From Actinomycetota bacterium (GTDB lineage: Bacteria > Actinomycetota > Thermoleophilia > Solirubrobacterales > JACPNS01): a stretch of DNA of 64,000 nt. A program made the position numbers and the translations under genes. The notes beneath the pieces were generated by a model that made no database searches, was not told where the DNA came from, and saw only the letters and a program-made list of their open reading frames with translations. The stretch is taken from the NCBI GenBank assembly GCA_016213645.1, contig JACQZY010000013.1, positions 257,081 to 321,080 on the forward strand, read 5' to 3'. Numbering within the stretch: the stretch's first letter is position 1; every line of letters starts with the position of its first letter. This document shows, in pieces, positions 12,001-18,402 of the stretch.

Positions 12001-15000
12001 GATGCCGTAGTCGGCACGCAGGCTGGTGCTGACGGGCACCGTCATGTTGCCGAGGTTGAACGGACCCACCTGGACCGGGATGATCGCCTGGAAACGAGCG
12101 GGCTCGTTGCTGTTGCGGACGACCAGGAACAGCTTGCCGCTGGTCAGGTTGTAAGTTTCGGTACCCGACCCAAAGGCGGTCGAGAAAGTTCCCACCTGCG
12201 AGTTCGGCGCCGTCGATTCACACGTACCCGCGGTCGCGCTTGCCTGTGTGCATGGCGTCGCCACGGCGGTGGTCTGCGCCACCAGACCGGTCGGCAGGTG
12301 CACTGTCAGTCCGCGCAGCAGCTTCTCCTTGTCGTTGCGGCTGACGTTCAAGGTCAGATTCGGGTGGCCGTTGGCGGTCGGTGTGCTTACCGCCGCCGTG
12401 AACGACGGGTTGAAGTTGCTTGAGCAGCCGGTCGGCGTGTAGGACGCCGTCGGTGAAGCGTCGGCGCCGCCGGAGTTCGGCGAGATCGTGCCTTGGAAGG
12501 TGGCCGGTGAGCAGGTGTCGGGGTTCACGACCATCGCGCGCGCCGTGCTGACGAAGGTCAGCGTCATGTTCGTGTATCCCAGGTCGGGAATGTTGTCGAA
12601 GTCCGCGGTGACTTGCCCCGTTCCGCTGTCTACAGCGCCTGTGCCGCCTGTCGGGATCGTCGTCGAGCCGTTGATCGTCACGGCTCCGCGCACGATCATC
12701 TTGCGCCCGGGCAGGTCGATGATCATCGCCACGCGATAGCGCGTGCCGGCGGTGGTACCCGGAGTCTCCAGGTAAAGCTTGCCGTTGACTGGGTTGGCGG
12801 AGAGCAGCGGAGTGGTCAGCTGCACGTCGGCAATCGCGTCTGCCGGGGTGCAGGTGCCGGCGTCGATGTTCGCGGTCGAGCAGGCGTTCAGACCGTTGCC
12901 GAAGGCGGGATTGATCTCCATACCGGTCGGGAATGCCACGCGCACACGCTTGATCGTGGGGTTGGTTGCTGCGCTGTTGACGCCGATCGTCAGGCCGACG
13001 GGGTCGGCGGCCTGCAAAGTCGATGGTGTGACGGTGATCGTCGGGGCGCTGCCGAAGTTGCTTGGGCAACCCGCGATGGTGATGCCCTGGCTGCCCGGCA
13101 CGCTGACCGCCGAGGCATTGATCATGTCGGCGCTGATCGTTGCGGCGCCACATTTGCTCGGGTTTTGCATGAAGCGGTTACCACCTGCGATGCCGTTGAT
13201 CGTCATGCTCAGCGAGCGAATGCGCACGTCGACGCCTTCGTAGCGCAGCGGCAGCTGCGTGAACGTGTCGATGCCGTAGTCGCTGCGTAGCGACGTGGTG
13301 ACAGGCACCGAAAGACTGCCCAGGTTGTACGGCCCCACCAGCACCGGAATGATCGCCTGCATGCGCGCCGGTTCACCGGCGTTGGGCACAACGTTGTAAA
13401 TCGATCCATTGACCGTGTACTGCTCGCCGGAATGGCCCATCGACGTCGACACGGTGCCTACGACGCTGGTCGACTGCGTCGAAGAGCAGGTCGCCGCCGC
13501 CGCGCTCGCCTGCGTGCAGCGCGGAACGTTTCCTGTGTTGGCCACCAGGCCGGTGGGCAGGTGGGCGTTGAAGTTGCGCAACTGGGCAACTGTCGCGCCG
13601 CCGCTGGTCACGGTCATCGTGAGGTTGGCGTTTGCGGCCGGCGCGGAACTGGAGAGCGACGCGCTGAATGTGGGCGCAAACGACTGCGTGCAGTTCGTCG
13701 AGGTCGTGAAGCTGGACGTCGTATTGACGTTCGTGCCACCGGAGTTCGGCACGATCAGTCCATTGATCGTGTTTGCCTGGCAGGTTGACGGCGTGATAAG
13801 CAGCGCACGATTGCCACCGTTGAGCGTCATCGTCATGTTGCTGAACGCGAGGTCGGGAATGTTGTCGAAGTCGGCAACCACGACGCCGGTGCCGGAGTCG
13901 ACCGAGCCGGTGGCTCCCGACGCGCCGTCGGTGGCGCCGTTGACCGTCGCCACACCGCGAACAATCATCGCGCGTCCCGGTAGGTTGACGATCATCGCCA
14001 GCCGGTACCTGGTGGCGGCCGTTGAACCCGGCTCCTCCAAATACACATTGCCGCTGAACGTGCCCGCCAATAGCGGCGTCTGCATCGTCACCGTGCCCTG
14101 CTGCGAGGCCGCCGGGCAACCGCTGCCACCGGCGTCGATCAGCAAGGTCGTGCAAGTCGTGTTTGCACCGTTGTTGCCGATCGCCGGGTTGACGGTCATG
14201 CCCGCGGGGAAGGTCAGGCGGATCTGCTTGATCGTCGGGTTGGTTGCCGCGCTGTTGACGGTCACCGTCATGCCGGTGGGCGCCTGCGTAGTCGTGCTGA
14301 TGCCGCTGACGGTCATCGTCGGCGTCGTGCCGAAGTTGATCGGGCATCCAGTCGTCGTGTAGGACTGCGTGCGCGTGACGGTGTTGACGAGCGTCGAGGT
14401 CAGTGCGGCCGTGGTCGTGTTGCTCTGACACTTGCTCGGGTTAGTCAGATACGGCACGTCGTCGCCGGTGCCTCCGGTGCCCTGCGTAGCCGTACCGTTG
14501 ATCGTCATGTTCAGCGAGCGGTAGTGGATCTTGATGCCCTCATAACGCTGAGGCAGGCTGGTGGTGGAGGCATCAAGGCCGTAATCGGCGCGCAGCGTCA
14601 CGTTGACGGGGATGCTCATGCTGCCGAGGTTGAACGGTCCAACCACCACCGGCACGATCGCCGTCAGCTTGGCCGGCTGCGTGCCGGGGGCGACGGTGTT
14701 GTAAAGCGAGCCGTTGACGGTGGCGCTCGCACCGCTGCCGCTGCCCACGCTGATCGACCCGATGATCGAGGCCGGGTGGGTACTGCCGCAGGTTGCGGCG
14801 TCGGCGCTGACCTGGGTGCATGTCTGAGTGGTCGCGGTGGCCGCGCCGGACAGACCCACCGGAAGGCTGAAGACCATGTCGCGCAGGTCCTGCTCCTTGT
14901 CTGCACGAGTGACGGTCAGGCCCAGATTCGGGTGACCCATCGCTGCGGTCGTGGATACCGTTTGGCTGAAGCTCGGCGTGGGATTGCCCGCGCTCCACGG

Positions 15001-17900
15001 ATCACCGCTGCACGCTCCGCCGGAGCCGTTGTAGGAAGTTGTGTATGCGGCCGTACGCGCGGCCGGCGAGAGCGAGCCGTTGGTCGGCGTGATCGAACCG
15101 TTGAAGGTTTGCGAGGCGCAAGTTGAGGGGTTGACGAACATCGGCGTGGTCGCGTTGAACGCCAGCAACATCGACGAGTACGGCACGTCCGGAAGGTTGT
15201 TGAAGTCGGCGATGATCTGGCCGGTGCCCGTATTTTTGGAACCCAAGCCGCCGGGCAAGTCGGTGTCGCCGTCGATCTGAGTGGTGCCGTGGATGATCTG
15301 CTTTCCGCCGGGCATGTCCAGCACCATGCCGAGTTTGTAACGGGTGGCCTCGGTGGTTCCCGGCGACTCCAGGTACACCTTGCCGCTGACAGGGCTTCCC
15401 AGCAGCGGCGTATTCACGGTCACGTCCGCCAGCCTGGAAGCAGGCGCACACAGGGTGCCACCAGCGTCGATGTTGGCAGTCGAACAATCGGTAGCACTAG
15501 CCGCAAATGCTGGGTTTATCTCCATTCCAAGCGGAAACGTGAGCAAGACCCTCTTGACGGTCGATTGCTGAATCGTTCCAGTTGTAACGCCGGTCGTGGT
15601 CTGAGGCACCGAGACGCCAACGGTGAGGCCGGTCGCCGTGTCAGTAGCGGTCGAGGTCGGCGTCACCGACAGCGACGGGTTGAACGTCTGCGATGCACAA
15701 CCGTTTGTCGACTGATCGGTGTCGGTCTTGACGACGGAGCTGACGGCACCCGAGCCCGGCAGGCTGCCCGAAAGGTCGCCGTTCGACGTCATCGTGCCTT
15801 GGAAGGTCAGCACCTGGCAAACCGACGGGTTCTGCAGGAACGGCTTACCGGCAATGATGCCATTCAGGTTCAGCGCAACGCTGCGGTAGAGCACAGGAAT
15901 GCCCATGATCGACTGCGGCATGCTCGTCGTGATCGAGTCAAGTCCAAAACTTGTCGTGCCGCTGAGCTGCAGGTGGGAGTAGATCACCACGAAACCGAGG
16001 TCGAACGGACCCACAATCGCAGGCACGATGATCGCCAACTTCGCTGTGTCCGCGCTGTCCGGGTCCGTCAGATGCACCGTTCCGTTGAGCGTCGCCGACT
16101 CGGCACCTGAGCCGGTCAGCACCGTGACCGACCCGACCTGCGAAGCCGACGTACATGTTCCGGCCGCCGCGTTGGCCGCGGAACAGATCGACGCCGCCGT
16201 CGTGGAACCGGCGAAGCCCGGCGGTAGCCGGAAGGTCATGTCGCGCAGGTTGTCCGTACGGTCGGCGCGCGTGACCGTAAGCGACAAGTTCGGGTGCTTG
16301 CCCGCACCGACATCGCTGAGGTTCGCGCTGAAGGACGGATCGAAAGAGTTGAAGTTGCAGCTGCCGTTGCTGCCGGCGGTGATGTTGAATGAGGGATTGA
16401 AGGAGGTCACGCCTTGTGTGGGCGTCGTCCACGGCGTCATCGTCGCGGTCGCTGTGTAGCTGCCACAGACCTGCGGATTGACCAGCATCTGCTGATCGTC
16501 GTCGGGGTTTGACACCGGTCCCGAACTCGGCGAGCCAACACCGGCTGAGTTCGTGTCGAAGTCCAGAATGAACGAGCTGTAGTTGAACTGCGGTAGACCC
16601 GTGGTGTAGACGGGCGTATTGTCCATCGTCACGGTCACTTGGCCGTTGACGGAGTTGGCCACGGCACGACCTTGGAACTTGGCGACCACGCCTCCGCGTG
16701 CCGCATACACGTACAGGCGATAAATGCCCGCGGCTTCGTCGCCGGGCAGCGGATCACCCAGATATAAACGTCCGACCAGGCTGCCTGTTATCTCGGGAGC
16801 GGTAACAGCGGTGGTGCCTACCTCGGTCGCTGCCGGACAGGTTGGAGCAAGATCGGTCACGGGCGTTCCGGCCGCAGGACGAAGGAACTGAGATTCCGTA
16901 CAACCGGCCGATCCTACGCGGTTGGCTATCGCGGGGTTGATCTTGTAACCGACGGGAAGTTGAAGCTGGAAGGTTTTGGCGTATGCGGGCTGCGAAGCGG
17001 CCATGGTGGTGACGACGCTGTTGGTCATCGTCGCGCGTACGCCGACTGGACGGCCCGCCTGCGAGTTGGAGGTCGTCATTGTGAAGCCGTAAGCCGTAGC
17101 CGGGGGCGAGGCGCAGCTCGGCGTGACGTTATGCGAACCGACTTTTGTGTCGTTGACTCCGTCGACGGGGTCCACGTCGGAGTTGAAGTTGTTTGGTGCG
17201 TCGTAACCGGCCGTGAACGCCTTCGTCGTCCAGGCATCGCAACGGGTCGGCATCGTAAGGAAGGGTTTAGTGCTGGGCGACGGAGCCGCACCAAATGCGC
17301 GCTGGTCAACGGAGAGAATCTTGATGTCCGCCCATCCGCCAAGCGCGCCCGTGTAGTGGCTTCGCGGCATGTCGTCGATGACGGTCAGGCGCAGTCCCTT
17401 GTCGTCCGGACGCAGCGCGATCCTCGCCGTCATGTCCATCGCCTGATTACCGGCAAGTGTGCACATGCCGAGTGCGCCACCTGTGGGCGTACCGCTAATG
17501 TGTATGCCGATGTACGTCGGTACCTCGGGGTCGGCCGTTGGCCGATTCCGAAGCAAGAAAAGATCGCCGTTCATGATCATGCTGCATTCGCCGACCCATG
17601 CGCTTGCGGTGACCGTTACCCTGATCGCGCCGATGATGCTGGAGGTCGGACAACCGCTGTAGTCGGGACTCCCGCTGGAGTTCGTGACACCCGTGTAGTC
17701 GACTGTGCACCGGTTTGCCGAAGTGACCGCGTTGGGGTCGCCGATCAACCCCGCCGGCCAGTCGAAGACCAATCGCTTCAGGTCGTCGCCGTTGTCGCCG
17801 TTGCCGTTTCCGGCCGGGTTGTAGGTCGGAGTCATCACCTGGCGAAAGTCGTAATGGGTACCTGAGCCTGGATTTGCGACGGCCGTATTTGTACCGTTGA
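1..17900 (-). repeat. Coding tandem repeat array, about 14 units of about 1.28 kb
   Basis: The codon for the first residue of the NPxxC landmark lies near 15831, 14442, 13164, 11895, 10617, 9354, 8094, about 6827 (variant APTKC), 5553, 4272, 2949, 1653 and 396. The degenerate first unit has TMPTRC near 17253. Spacings are 1257-1323 bp except for the N-terminal units (about 1420 and 1389 bp), so the array is regular inward and looser at the N-terminus. All spacings are multiples of three. The repeats are similar but clearly not identical at DNA level, with short strings such as the complement of CGCTACGAGGGCAT recurring in most units. Confidence 0.9.
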
Positions 17901-18123
17901 GTAGATAGCTGGAGACAACCGTCGGCGTCACTTCCGCGCGCGCGGGGACGGCGAGCGCGAAGAACAGCACCACAAAAGCGGTCAGCAGCGCGGCGAACGC
18001 CACGCGAAGCGGTGCGGTCGATTCAACGACCGCGCTGGATACGGCGCCGTCCTCAGCGCCAACAACACTCGCCCGGCGCGGAGACAGGCTCCCGCCGGGG
18101 TTCAAAACCCATTTGGTCCGCAT
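1..18123 (-). CDS. Giant secreted tandem-repeat surface protein (partial, 3' end outside window)
   Basis: One reading frame stays open from the ATG at 18123-18121 to the left edge, giving at least 6,041 residues with no stop. I translated 18123 to about 13200 directly and confirmed that the NPSxC landmark near 396, 1653, 4272, 5553, 8094, 9354, 10617, 11895 and 13164 all fall in this frame; the last codons still read repeat sequence. Residues 1-63 look like a signal peptide: a 40-residue polar start, a hydrophobic stretch (about 41-60) and an A-R-A cleavage site before Glu64. A GAGGGG-like Shine-Dalgarno lies about 9 nt before the ATG. The rest is about fourteen bipartite units of about 424 residues. 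Each has a half A with LTFPAGMxxNPA and YRLAMIV, and a half B with LPxGL, VGPFxLG, LRxDYG and RYEGI. Eight cysteines were counted in one fully translated unit. No sorting signal or enzyme domain is visible. It is probably a cell-surface fibre or adhesin-like protein; function unknown. Confidence 0.9.
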   Translation of the reverse strand, partial: MRTKWVLNPGGSLSPRRASVVGAEDGAVSSAVVESTAPLRVAFAALLTAFVVLFFALAVPARAEVTPTVVSSYLLNGTNTAVANPGSGTHYDFRQVMTPTYNPAGNGNGDNGDDLKRLVFDWPAGLIGDPNAVTSANRCTVDYTGVTNSSGSPDYSGCPTSSIIGAIRVTVTASAWVGECSMIMNGDLFLLRNRPTADPEVPTYIGIHISGTPTGGALGMCTLAGNQAMDMTARIALRPDDKGLRLTVIDDMPRSHYTGALGGWADIKILSVDQRAFGAAPSPSTKPFLTMPTRCDAWTTKAFTAGYDAPNNFNSDVDPVDGVNDTKVGSHNVTPSCASPPATAYGFTMTTSNSQAGRPVGVRATMTNSVVTTMAASQPAYAKTFQLQLPVGYKINPAIANRVGSAGCTESQFLRPAAGTPVTDLAPTCPAATEVGTTAVTAPEITGSLVGRLYLGDPLPGDEAAGIYRLYVYAARGGVVAKFQGRAVANSVNGQVTVTMDNTPVYTTGLPQFNYSSFILDFDTNSAGVGSPSSGPVSNPDDDQQMLVNPQVCGSYTATATMTPWTTPTQGVTSFNPSFNITAGSNGSCNFNSFDPSFSANLSDVGAGKHPNLSLTVTRADRTDNLRDMTFRLPPGFAGSTTAASICSAANAAAGTCTSASQVGSVTVLTGSGAESATLNGTVHLTDPDSADTAKLAIIVPAIVGPFDLGFVVIYSHLQLSGTTSFGLDSITTSMPQSIMGIPVLYRSVALNLNGIIAGKPFLQNPSVCQVLTFQGTMTSNGDLSGSLPGSGAVSSVVKTDTDQSTNGCASQTFNPSLSVTPTSTATDTATGLTVGVSVPQTTTGVTTGTIQQSTVKRVLLTFPLGMEINPAFAASATDCSTANIDAGGTLCAPASRLADVTVNTPLLGSPVSGKVYLESPGTTEATRYKLGMVLDMPGGKQIIHGTTQIDGDTDLPGGLGSKNTGTGQIIADFNNLPDVPYSSMLLAFNATTPMFVNPSTCASQTFNGSITPTNGSLSPAARTAAYTTSYNGSGGACSGDPWSAGNPTPSFSQTVSTTAAMGHPNLGLTVTRADKEQDLRDMVFSLPVGLSGAATATTQTCTQVSADAATCGSTHPASIIGSISVGSGSGASATVNGSLYNTVAPGTQPAKLTAIVPVVVGPFNLGSMSIPVNVTLRADYGLDASTTSLPQRYEGIKIHYRSLNMTINGTATQGTGGTGDDVPYLTNPSKCQSNTTTAALTSTLVNTVTRTQSYTTTGCPINFGTTPTMTVSGISTTTQAPTGMTVTVNSAATNPTIKQIRLTFPAGMTVNPAIGNNGANTTCTTLLIDAGGSGCPAASQQGTVTMQTPLLAGTFSGNVYLEEPGSTAATRYRLAMIVNLPGRAMIVRGVATVNGATDGASGATGSVDSGTGVVVADFDNIPDLAFSNMTMTLNGGNRALLITPSTCQANTINGLIVPNSGGTNVNTTSSFTTSTNCTQSFAPTFSASLSSSAPAANANLTMTVTSGGATVAQLRNFNAHLPTGLVANTGNVPRCTQASAAAATCSSTQSTSVVGTVSTSMGHSGEQYTVNGSIYNVVPNAGEPARMQAIIPVLVGPYNLGSLSVPVTTSLRSDYGIDTFTQLPLRYEGVDVRIRSLSMTINGIAGGNRFMQNPSKCGAATISADMINASAVSVPGSQGITIAGCPSNFGSAPTITVTPSTLQAADPVGLTIGVNSAATNPTIKRVRVAFPTGMEINPAFGNGLNACSTANIDAGTCTPADAIADVQLTTPLLSANPVNGKLYLETPGTTAGTRYRVAMIIDLPGRKMIVRGAVTINGSTTIPTGGTGAVDSGTGQVTADFDNIPDLGYTNMTLTFVSTARAMVVNPDTCSPATFQGTISPNSGGADASPTASYTPTGCSSNFNPSFTAAVSTPTANGHPNLTLNVSRNDKEKLLRGLTVHLPTGLVAQTTAVATPCTQASATAGTCESTAPNSQVGTFSTAFGSGTETYNLTSGKLFLVVRNSNEPARFQAIIPVQVGPFNLGNMTVPVSTSLRADYGIDATTTLPNRYEGIAVRIRTLTMIFNGTVNGNSFITNPSKCQSNTVSADMTAADLTGDTSAANNSSSFTTTGCNIDFGSAPSFSASPTTTETQAPTGMNIAVTSASSNPTIKRVRVAFPAGMSLNPAVGNNGSNTVCSTALIDAGGSGCPAASNQGTVSLQTPLVAGTFTGELFLETPGATAATRFKLAMVIHLPGRDMIVRGVATVDGATDVTGGGAGSMDSGTGVVVADFDNIPDLGFSNLQLGMSGGSRAVLVNPDNCAAQTVNGQITPNSGGVTVSSNPSYTTTLDCAPPFNPTFSASLSTTTAGANPNLNISVTNPGKSRQLRNLNLHLPTGLVADTVSTPRCSQANATAGTCAASMAVGTINTTIGNSGETLAISGTVYNVVPNASEPARLQAVVPVTVGPYVLGNLSVPVTTALRSDYGIDTTTQLPLRYEGIAVRIRTLNLTINGMVAGNGFMINPSKCQTTAITADMISADSATVAGNQAITINGCPKQYGTAPTFAVTPSTTETAKPVGLTFDIGSTIANPTTDSVTVTFPQGVELNPAAGNSVVGCSTAQINAGGAACLATGANLGSVTLDTPLLDNQQTGNIFLETPGTTAGTRYRIALVVHLPGSDLIVRGAVSHDGATTIPTGGTGAVDSGTGQLVTTFSGIPDLAFDNFRVAFNSGDTALFTNPRSCASTSYSAAFAPHGGGTVANASSAYTTTLNCANTFAPTFSGNVSTTASAGNPNLTLTVTRPEKDRALRTFAVSLPTGLVAATTATTRCDQATAAAGNCLASQAVGSVTTAIGTGGQNLSLSGTIYNVTPNGNEPARLSAMIPVVVGPFNLGKLTIPVATSLRADYGVDATAQLPLRYEGIAVRIRTMTMVLNGVAGGNDFMINPSKCQGNDVGATMTSEGPSANTATGLWSYTTNSCGNFGSAPTITVTPSTLAAGEPAGLTVGVNSNANNPTIKRVQLAMPVGMEVNPAFGANVTPCSTANVTAGTCNAADAIGDVTMTTHLLGTNPTGKIYLESPGTTATTRYRLAMIIDLPGRTLVVRGAVSLNGSTTIPTGGTGASDSGNGQLIADFDNIPDLGFTNLQIAFAAGDRAMVVNPEACSSATFQGTITPNSGGANASPTASYAPTGCAGGFNPTFTASVDNNQAAAHPNLTLSVTRPDHQEQLRTLKVSLPVGLVANTTATATTCSQANATAGNCLVAEEIGSFSTAIGSGAETFTLAGGKIYNVTPNSNEPARFQAVVPVQVGPFDLGKLSIPVTTALRSDLGVDATTTLPLRYEGIAVRIRTMTMVLNGTVGGNSFVTNPSKCQSNTVTGEMTSSLSTVNTDTSSFITTGCAALAAAYNPSISASVNPADAGTPTALTFGVNVPAGSSTTSRVQMTLPAGMEISPGVGNGLATCSTAQIDAGGAACQSTTANLGTVTLNTPLLPAAQTGNVFLETPGTTAATRYKLALVIHLPGRDLVLHGGALVDGSSDLPGGLGSKDTGTGQVSADFPALPDLGFTAMTVAFNATGNKLFINPKTCGSHTVSSDLTPNAGSTAVTRTANFTTSNGTCSNASFAPTFSGSISPSTSNSNPDLTLSINNVNGTQELKSFAINLPVGLVANTTAVPRCSQVNADAGNCVASNAVGTVATTIGSGTETYTVNGTIYNVMPNADQPARLQAVVPVQVGPFDLGKMSIPVPTQLNPDLTVTATATLPSRYEGISVRVRAINMVVLGQPGGNKFMVAPTKCGTSAIGATMTSDSSNTAAGSSNITITGCPTNFALSPALQVTPTTTTRSTPVNLDVKVSSSANNPTIGRVQVAMPLGMEINPAFGNSLTACATTAINLGGGTCPPSSQVGVGTLKTQLLDPSVGYPAKVYLEEPGSTATTRYKLAIVVELPGANLIIRGKVRVDGSSTIPTGGTGSVDTGTGQIVADFDSVPDLGFTEMDVQFNTATPMLVNPMTCVSQTFQGTITPSSGGTDATPTAAYSTTPVGCFDLFSPTFSASVSDNTAGAHPDLTLNVARPTDNHRPLRDFNLQLPVGLVASTTATTTCSQANAAAGNCLASQRVGEFLTTIGNGATGLDLTGQIFNVQPNAGEPARLSAMVDVQVGPYNLGKLVIPITTSLRSDIGVNTYTQIPRRYEGIAVRIKTMAITLYGYAQNGNPFMSNPSKCQNNTITANMTSDIGDVSNKTSSFATTGCPRNFDVTPTLGVTVTPSETTVPTGLGVTIGSDPSNSTISRIQVALPPSMSINAAVGNGLATCATGLINAGGAGCPAGSNQGTVEVTTPLLAAVQTGNVYLEDPGSTATTRYKLAVVVHLPGTDMIVRGKVLINGSSDITGGTGAVDSGTGQITTDFGSIPDLAFSQMKLNFNTGPRALLTNPDTCGSHSVDAVITPSSGGANANVNTTFNTSYDGLGMACPGTQPFAPTFTASASTYATGANPDLTLTVDAGSKDQALREFNISLPAGLVADTTAVTQCSQAVAADGTCAATSQVGTVVTKLGTGSETYDLTGEIHNVVPNSSEPARLQAIIPVVVGPYNLGKLSIPVPTALRGGDYGVDTTTTIPTRYEGIAVRISQMQMLIDGVVGGNNFMKNPSKCGANTISAEMISASATNVIGSQPYTVTGCPQNFVTPPTITVASSEDEAAMPTGLTLTIDSASSNPTIGSVVTTMPDGMSLNPAVGNTVATCATATIDAGATGCSAASEVGDVELVTPLLPGTKTGKVYLETAGTTAATRYKLAIVIDLPGTKMIVRGVTTVDGASDLTNGMGSTDAGTGRVVATFPSLPDLSFTQMKITFDSGPNALLTNAETCGVQTVQGDFAPQSGGVTTSDTDSYNASYDGIGAPCPAPASEAFTPSFSAAVSTTQAAGNPDLTITMGRADKTQQLRKFDLHLPPGLVANTVDTPRCSQANAAIANCTAASRVGDVTTSIGTGSQLMSLTGGIYNVTPNNDEPARLQAIIDVIVGPYNLGKLSIPVTTEIVSGALPSDLAIDTHTTIPQRYEGVPVRIRSMQIQVDGVADQGTPSGADDKPFMINPSQCATHTISATLESSLTTTAAGSSNFTTTNCAGAPYNPILNASLSTTEYGQPVGLDLGFQFTGNSSSTKKIVTQLPVGMEVNPAVGNYGMSMTCAPADVAAGGGACPAASKLGDVTLDTPLLPTQRTGAIYLETPGSTAATRYKLGIFIDLPGGGDLVVHGSATVDGSSDITGGTGATDSGNGRVTASFDNLPDLQFSNLQIHFKTTGSGEHALLTNPESCGSANVSADMSPWSNPGSVTTVTDGVTVDYNGAGGACPGVTPYGPNFGGSVSDTQAGGHPDLSLTVTRNDKHQQVRRLDVHLPVGFVANAQAVPRCSQANAAVGNCLAGSQVGTITTSIGSGSDTFTLAGALHNVEPNSNEPARLQAIIDVQVGPFDLGVLSIPVPATLRADMGVDVGAQLPLRYEGVPVRVRSLQMNVNGVVGGQNFLINPSKCQFNMVNADVTAAGGAVATGSFGFGTTNCAGLSFNPAITAGVSTTETAKPTGFDFGVTVPNGHSTLNGVAVTLPPGMEINPAFGNGVAACAQTTVNAGGSGCPVGSQIGSVTLDTPLLASQQTGEVFLVVPGATPSTRYKLAMVVHLPGRDLVVNGSANVDGEGQGADNGTGRIVTTFSNVPDLPFSNLQVHFNSGDRALLTNPETCGTNTVSAELTPSSATGAVTRTANFNTTYDGGSASCPGTDPFAPSFTGSVSTTQAGGNPDLTLHVTRSDKQRPLRQFNMHLPVGLVANTVDTPRCTQANAAAANCAANTVVGSITTAVGSGAETYSLSGTINNVEPNASEPARLAAIIPVIVGPFDLGKLSIPVTTSMRTDLGIDTMTTVPMRFEGIPVRVRDMQIVLNGTVAGNGFMINPSRCTAHTVTAEMSSTSGAPLTDSFVYSTTGCPAAFNPSITATVDDTENGQPAGLSLDVNVPSGHSSVKRVATTLPAGMEINPAFANSGGVPNSLAACTTVAIDAGGAGCPAASVMGGVTLDTPLLANQQS

Positions 18124-18327
18124 ACGCGACGTCCCCTCAGTCAATCCTTTGTCCCCTGCTGTCCGCATCTTCAAGCCGAATCCGTTCGGTTTGGGGGGTG
18201 ATGCACGATCCGGGGCGTGAGCCACAGGCAGTCGTCTTACAACCCAAACGTAGGCTGGCTGTATCCGCTGGTCAAGGTGTCGGCCGAAAGTTCAGTCTTC
18301 TTAAGTACCGCAAACGAAATGGCGCAT

Positions 18328-18353
18328 GGTTACGGGGTTTTCTGCCCCTTACC
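18328..18353 (-). terminator. Hairpin between the dehydrogenase gene and the giant gene
   Basis: On the minus strand GGTAAGGGG pairs with CCCCGTAACC across a short AGAAAA-containing loop, with one mismatch and one bulge. It begins about 50 nt after the stop of the dehydrogenase gene and about 205 nt before the giant gene's ATG. No T-run follows, so it could be a weak terminator, an RNA-stability element or part of a leader. The rest of 18124-18402 holds no gene I can support. Confidence 0.4.
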
Positions 18354-18402
18354 GACGCGTAAATTCGCTGGCGAGGTAAACGAATGTTCGATGCCGCGCG
18401 GC

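Noticed and set aside
1-17900. Evenly spaced repeats considered as a CRISPR array
   Set aside because: The period is about 1.28 kb, the repeats are coding and imperfect, and there are no short spacers.
18230-18360. Possible c-di-GMP-I (GEMM) riboswitch fragments, such as GCAAAC and GTTACGGGG on the plus strand
   Set aside because: The spacing, the P1b hairpin and the conserved core are missing, and no plus-strand gene follows that it could control.
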